Below, piece by piece: positions 6,227-9,101 of a DNA stretch of 9,101 nucleotides. The position numbers were made by a program, and so were the translations under genes. The stretch comes from Pseudomonadota bacterium (GTDB lineage: Bacteria > Chloroflexota > Ktedonobacteria > Ktedonobacterales > JACDGC01). The stretch covers positions 1 through 9,101 of the forward strand of contig JAJPKG010000364.1 in NCBI GenBank assembly GCA_021323815.1. Direction: 5' to 3'. Positions within the stretch are counted from its first letter, which is position 1; each line of letters starts with the position of its first letter. The notes beneath the pieces are model-generated. The model saw nothing but the letters and a program-made list of their open reading frames with translations. It did no database searches and was not told the DNA's origin.

Positions 6227-6385
6227 TTGATCTCGTGGCGCTTCTTTCAGCATATCCGATGCGGTTTTGGCCATGAGTGTTCTGCATCTTTTCTGCAATC
6301 GAACGAGGGAATGCTTAGCTCACTGCATGATACGTTCCAAAAGCTGTGCATGAGGCGTGGAAGACGGGATATGGGATATGAGATA

Positions 6386-6530
6386 CGAGACACGAAGAGC
6401 ACGGAAATTCACACGAAGTTTACGGAAAAAGTTAAGCAATGATCGCTTCTGAGATTTCCCGCCACGTCGCCAGAACTCACAAACACGTCCGTGTCTTTCC
6501 GTGAAAAGTTTCCGTGTCTGCCGTGTCCCG
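6386..6530. repeat. Imperfect inverted repeat of CACGGAAA-type units
   Basis: The outer arms 6386-6407 and 6509-6530 match in inverted orientation at 16 of 22 positions, including identical GACACG and CACGGAAA blocks. More copies of the same unit continue inward: TTCACACGAAG and TTTACGGAAAA on the left, TTTCCGTGAAAAG and ACACGTCCGTGTC on the right. The centre (about 6433-6481) is unrelated. A preceding stretch, GGGATATGGGATATGAGATACGAG (6366-6389, given here in two overlapping parts GGGATATGGGATATG and GATACGAG), is itself a tandem near-repeat. It may be a dispersed repeat remnant or a transcribed stem-loop between mnmG and the sigma operon. Confidence 0.6.
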
Positions 6531-6552
6531 TCCCCCTTTCGTCCGTTTTTGC

Positions 6553-6581
6553 TCGTGCCAAGCGTTATAGCTATGGCACGA
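6553..6581. repeat. Perfect-arm stem-loop upstream of the ECF sigma gene
   Basis: TCGTGCCA (6553-6560) and TGGCACGA (6574-6581) are exact inverted 8-mers. Inside them AGC (6561-6563) and GCT (6570-6572) can extend the stem past one bulged A, leaving the loop GTTATA. There is no T-tract after it on the plus strand. On the minus strand it is followed by an AAAAA run, not Ts. It could be an operator or an RNA hairpin; a terminator is unlikely. Confidence 0.5.
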
Positions 6582-6600
6582 CGCGACCGATGTTACAACT

Positions 6601-6628
6601 TTGCCTGCCCTTGCATCCGCATAGCATC
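6601..6628 (+). promoter_or_regulatory. Weak candidate promoter for the ECF sigma/anti-sigma operon
   Basis: TTGCCT (6601-6606) and TAGCAT (6623-6628) are 16 bases apart; each hexamer matches 4/6. The start would lie about 43 bases before the ATG at 6678. ECF operons are often self-regulated, but without knowing this factor's consensus an autoregulated promoter cannot be picked out. Confidence 0.25.
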
Positions 6629-6677
6629 AAGGCACAGCGGCTTTACGGGCTTTCTGTACGGGAGGATTGCCGGCGGC

Positions 6678-7262
6678 ATGCATGAATCTGAGGCCGGGCG
6701 GGAAGAGATCACGCTGGCACGGCGAGCGGCAGCAGGGGATCACGAGGCGTTCCGCACCATTGTCGTGCGCTATGAAGAACGGCTGCTGGCCTTTCTGACG
6801 CAGATGCTTGGCGAGCCGGAAGCCGCCCGCGACGCCGCGCAAGAGACGTTCATCGCGGCGTTTCGCGCATTGCCCGGCTGGCAGCCGCCCGCGACAGCCG
6901 ATCCAGCGCATCCTCTCGCCCCCTGGCTCTATCGCATCGCAGCAAATCAGGCGCTCTCGCAATTGCGGCGCGCATCTGCGCAGGCCGGCACGCACCTGAG
7001 CGCGCTGGAACACGTGGAAGCGCCCGCGCAGCAGTCATGGGAAGATCAATTCGTTGCCCGCGAGTTGCTGCGCCAGGCACTGAGCGCGCTTTCCGCCGAA
7101 GATGCCGCGTGCCTGGTGTTGCATTACGTCACGGGCGAACGCTATGGCGAGATCGCCGCGCGGCTGGGGCTGACGAGCGAAGCGGTGCGCAAGCGCGTGG
7201 CACGGGGGCTGATTGCCCTGCGCGCCGCCTATGCCCGGTTGGATGTGGAGGTGTTTCCGTGA
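6678..7262 (+). CDS. ECF-type RNA polymerase sigma factor (sigma-70 family)
   Basis: A 194-residue factor of typical ECF length. Region 2 spans about residues 22-98: the DAAQETFIAAFRALPGW core (52-68) binds the polymerase clamp, and PWLYRIAANQALSQLRR (82-98) is the promoter -10 recognition helix. A linker rich in Ala/Gln follows. Region 4 (about 128-185) contains LSAEDAACLVLHYVTGERYGEIAARLGLTSEAVRKRVARGLIALR, with the helix-turn-helix that reads the -35 element. The ATG at 6678 has GGGAGGA 11 bases upstream; the open frame extends further back but without sigma features. The stop overlaps the GTG of the anti-sigma gene, so the two are translationally coupled. In such modules the sigma factor is held inactive at the membrane until an envelope signal releases it. 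Confidence 0.92.
   Translation: MHESEAGREEITLARRAAAGDHEAFRTIVVRYEERLLAFLTQMLGEPEAARDAAQETFIAAFRALPGWQPPATADPAHPLAPWLYRIAANQALSQLRRASAQAGTHLSALEHVEAPAQQSWEDQFVARELLRQALSALSAEDAACLVLHYVTGERYGEIAARLGLTSEAVRKRVARGLIALRAAYARLDVEVFP
7247..7253 (+). promoter_or_regulatory. Ribosome-binding site that fixes the GTG start of the anti-sigma gene
   Basis: GGAGGTG lies inside the end of the sigma coding region, 5 bases before the GTG at 7259. It supports that GTG over the ATG five codons later, and supports coupled translation with the sigma gene. Confidence 0.75.
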
Positions 7263-8335
7263 GCGACGATCCGATGCACAACGGCCACGCGCCGCTCGCA
7301 CATGCCCAGGTGCAGGATATGCTGGCGGCTTATCTGGCAGATGAGACCACACCTGCCGAACGCGCCGCCATTGCCCATCATCTGTCAGCATGCGCCCCAT
7401 GCCGGAAAGCACTCGCCGAAGCGCAGCGCATCCACAGTCTGCTCGGAACCCTGCGCGCCGCAGCCGCATCCGCGCCGCGCCAGTCTTCCCTGGCAGATGC
7501 GGTGATGCAACACATTGGCCTCACCCTCAGCTCCTCCTCAGCGGGGCTGGCGAGGGGAGATGACGAACAGAAGGAAAGCGAGATAGCCTCTTTGGCCCAA
7601 TTTGGGGATAGCCGTCCGGTCAGTGGCGAGGCGCGCGTTATGGGAGAGAGTTCGAACTCCGCGCACACCGCGCGGCGTGGTGATCGCGCGCCGCGCCCAT
7701 CACCAGGAGTGATTTCGCCCATGCAAACGCCAACCACATCTGATACATCCGTCACCGCAACGAGCAAGCCGCGTCCGCGTAGCGCGCCATTCGTGGCTGT
7801 TGCTGCCGCCATGCTGGTCGCACTGCTCGCTGTCGGGCTTTTCCTGACGCATAAGCCACAACCTGTACCAACAGTTGGCATGACCAGCTTGCTTAACAAA
7901 GGGGCCACCCCACCAGCAGGATCATATGCCCCCCGACCGCCGGAAGTGACGCCGGTCCCTTCGGCGCAGACACCCATTCAGAGCGACATCAAGTCTTATA
8001 GTTCAATCCAGCCCCTGGCAGGCTCAAGCACTATTCTGCCCAAGAATCCTACCAGCGTGATCAGGGTTGGTCAGAGCATCTACATCGTGATGAGGCTGAA
8101 TAAGCAGGTGCGAGCCGGCGACAAAGTCAGCGCCGAGTGGTTCTTCAACGACATCAACATTACACCCGACTTGTTGAGAAGCGAACCCACTTGCTGCTCG
8201 AAAACAGTGCCGCAAACCGGCAAGCCATTACAAGTCTATTTCGCGCTCAAACCGACCGCCATCGGCGCAGGAAAGGCAGAGATCTTTTACAACGGCAAGC
8301 TGGCTTACATCATCCTTTTCACGGTCGTAAGCTAA
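7259..8335 (+). CDS. Membrane-anchored zinc-finger anti-sigma factor with extracytoplasmic C-terminal domain
   Basis: A 358-residue partner of the upstream ECF sigma factor. The cytoplasmic N-terminus carries the ZAS (zf-HC2) motif H41-x3-C45-x2-C48 within AIAHHLSACAPCRKAL, the known sigma-binding fold. A long low-complexity linker (about 85-174) leads to one transmembrane helix (about 177-196, VAVAAAMLVALLAVGLFL). Outside is a Pro/Ser-rich spacer and then a compact domain (about 255-358) with alternating beta-strand-like segments: SIYIVMRLNK, KVSAEWFFND, LQVYFALKP, AEIFYNGKLAYIILFTVV. This domain is not a named family to me. It contains a vicinal pair, C312-C313, the only cysteines outside the membrane. 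The gene starts with GTG in a GTGA overlap with the sigma stop. Family assignment is firm for the N-terminal half; the sensing role of the outer domain is inference. Confidence 0.9.
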   Translation: MSDDPMHNGHAPLAHAQVQDMLAAYLADETTPAERAAIAHHLSACAPCRKALAEAQRIHSLLGTLRAAAASAPRQSSLADAVMQHIGLTLSSSSAGLARGDDEQKESEIASLAQFGDSRPVSGEARVMGESSNSAHTARRGDRAPRPSPGVISPMQTPTTSDTSVTATSKPRPRSAPFVAVAAAMLVALLAVGLFLTHKPQPVPTVGMTSLLNKGATPPAGSYAPRPPEVTPVPSAQTPIQSDIKSYSSIQPLAGSSTILPKNPTSVIRVGQSIYIVMRLNKQVRAGDKVSAEWFFNDINITPDLLRSEPTCCSKTVPQTGKPLQVYFALKPTAIGAGKAEIFYNGKLAYIILFTVVS

Positions 8336-8364
8336 GGACAAGGGATCGGCGACTGGAACTCACA

Positions 8365-8396
8365 CCTGGGGATCCGCCGGCAGCACGCTCCCCAGG
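8365..8396. terminator. Inverted repeat between convergent genes (possible bidirectional terminator)
   Basis: CCTGGGGA (8365-8372) and TCCCCAGG (8389-8396) are exact inverted 8-mers around a 16-base loop that itself contains GCCGGC. It sits in the 75-base gap between the anti-sigma stop and the transpeptidase stop, where a shared terminator would be expected. No T run follows on either strand, so it does not fit the classic intrinsic form. Confidence 0.45.
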
Positions 8397-8410
8397 CGCG
8401 GTTTCAACCG

Positions 8411-9101
8411 CTAGCTCCCCAGCAGCGGCAGCGCGTAGTTATAGATCTCCGGCGAGATCAGCGATTCATAGGCACCGCTGCTCGAGTTTTCTTTGACAAT
8501 CGTGACCGCCAGCTTGGCAGGGCCACCGCCCGCCGCGTCATCCGGTGCCAGCGAGATGAACCAGGAGTTCGGTTTGTTGACGACCTGCGCCGTGCCGGTT
8601 TTGCCGCCGATATCCGCCGGGGAGTTCACCACCCCTTGCCAAGCAGAGCCGCTGGCACCGACGGTGCCAAAAACCACGTCGTCGCGCATTGCTTGTCGCA
8701 CATATTGCGCGGCCTGCTGCGAAAACGCGGTGGTGAGCAGGATGGGCGCATTGTCGGGCACCGTCTTGGGGTCCACGCCATGCGGCACCAGTTTCAGCGC
8801 CAGACGCGGGGCATACACTTGCCCATCGGCGGCGACCGCGCTGGTCATCATGTTCATGGAAAGCGGCGTCACCAGCAATTGTCCCTGGCCAAAGCCGCTT
8901 TCCGCCAGCAAGTTCGGCTTTGTGCTGTCAGGCACATTGCGCACATAGATGAAGCTGGGTGCCGCTTCCTTGAGATCCACCGGCGTCGGCTTCACATCGT
9001 CCGGCGTGGACATGTAAAACCGCTTGGCGAAATTGACCCAGGTGTCGAATCCCAACTGCACCGCGACACGCGCAAATATCACATTATCGCTATAGGCATA
9101 G
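8411..9101 (-). CDS. Penicillin-binding transpeptidase, C-terminal part (partial)
   Basis: The C-terminal 229 residues of a class B-type peptidoglycan D,D-transpeptidase; the frame is open to the right edge. The second active-site motif appears as S-D-N in YAYSDNVIFARVAVQLG (9100-9050), and the third as KTGT in ADIGGKTGTAQVV (8602-8591). Between them, GFGQGQLLVTPLSMNMM is the usual post-SxN segment, and NSWFISLAP after KTGT matches the family. The catalytic SxxK motif and membrane anchor lie outside the window. The enzyme cross-links cell-wall peptides on the outer face of the membrane and is the target of beta-lactams. It ends at a TAG facing the anti-sigma gene. Whether it is a PbpA/PBP2-like or FtsI-like protein cannot be decided from this part. 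Confidence 0.92.
   Translation of the reverse strand, partial: YAYSDNVIFARVAVQLGFDTWVNFAKRFYMSTPDDVKPTPVDLKEAAPSFIYVRNVPDSTKPNLLAESGFGQGQLLVTPLSMNMMTSAVAADGQVYAPRLALKLVPHGVDPKTVPDNAPILLTTAFSQQAAQYVRQAMRDDVVFGTVGASGSAWQGVVNSPADIGGKTGTAQVVNKPNSWFISLAPDDAAGGGPAKLAVTIVKENSSSGAYESLISPEIYNYALPLLGS

Larger units (their letters stand above)
6227..6677. other. Gene-free 451-base gap downstream of mnmG
   Basis: Short open frames here have no recognisable protein features and a base composition unlike the coding regions (more A/T, low complexity). From 6227 to about 6360 I see nothing definite; GCAT/ATGC followed by GGTTTTGG at 6250-6270 is too weak to call a terminator. From 6363 to 6535 lies an array of ACACGGAAA-type units in inverted orientation. 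A perfect-arm hairpin follows at 6553-6581, and the last 75 bases should hold the promoter and ribosome site of the ECF sigma gene. Confidence 0.65.

Noticed and set aside
6250..6270. mnmG terminator at GCAT-ATCCG-ATGC followed by GGTTTTGG
   Set aside because: A 4-bp stem with an interrupted T run is too weak to call.
6227..6442. A 71-codon open frame after mnmG
   Set aside because: No ribosome site or protein-like features; its second half is made of the ACGGAAA/ACACGAAG repeat units.
6501..6677. N-terminal extension of the ECF sigma gene from the ATG at 6501
   Set aside because: The extension crosses the inverted-repeat and hairpin region and has no sigma homology. The ATG at 6678 has its own GGGAGGA.
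7037..7258. Extension of the anti-sigma frame upstream into the sigma gene
   Set aside because: It overlaps sigma region 4 in another frame. The GTG at 7259 has an excellent ribosome site and gives the standard GTGA coupling.

Overview
This window comes from a GC-rich bacterial chromosome. By eye it looks most like Chloroflexota, and possibly the Ktedonobacteria. The reasons are the style of the NuoM and MnmG proteins, the sigma/anti-sigma pair with a secreted-side beta-type output domain, and the scattered, non-operonic placement of a complex I gene. That assignment is an impression, not the result of a search. No CRISPR array, transposase, prophage gene, tRNA or rRNA was seen.

Layout. (1) Positions 1-1863, minus strand: a protein with a C-terminal zinc-knuckle and a long disordered region (1146-1760) lies upstream of the 5' two-thirds of nuoM (1-1008, running off the left edge). 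Each gene has its own promoter-like sequence and a terminator-like hairpin in its leader. The two leaders share a 13-base sequence. (2) 2054-2398, plus strand: a small two-helix membrane protein. It converges on the next gene with only 4 bases between the stop codons. (3) 2403-3889, minus strand: a two-gene operon joined by an ATGA overlap. It encodes a divergent sigma-70-like factor and an unusual protein with an XRE-like HTH. (4) 4214-6226, plus strand: mnmG (gidA), a tRNA-modification gene, divergent from the sigma operon. (5) 6227-6677: a 451-base gene-free gap with an inverted repeat built from CACGGAAA-type units and a second perfect-arm hairpin. (6) 6678-8335, plus strand: a canonical ECF sigma factor and its membrane-anchored zinc-finger anti-sigma factor, joined by a GTGA overlap. 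(7) 8411-9101, minus strand: the C-terminal part of a penicillin-binding transpeptidase, converging on the anti-sigma gene.

Two differently built sigma-factor modules lie within about 5 kb. The plus-strand pair is a textbook ECF/ZAS envelope-stress module and sits beside a cell-wall transpeptidase. The minus-strand pair lacks the usual zinc-finger anti-sigma factor. In its place is a soluble HTH protein that is translationally coupled to the sigma factor. This pair is the best candidate here for an undescribed regulatory system. The second point of interest is the hairpin-bearing 5' leaders of nuoM and the zinc-knuckle gene.
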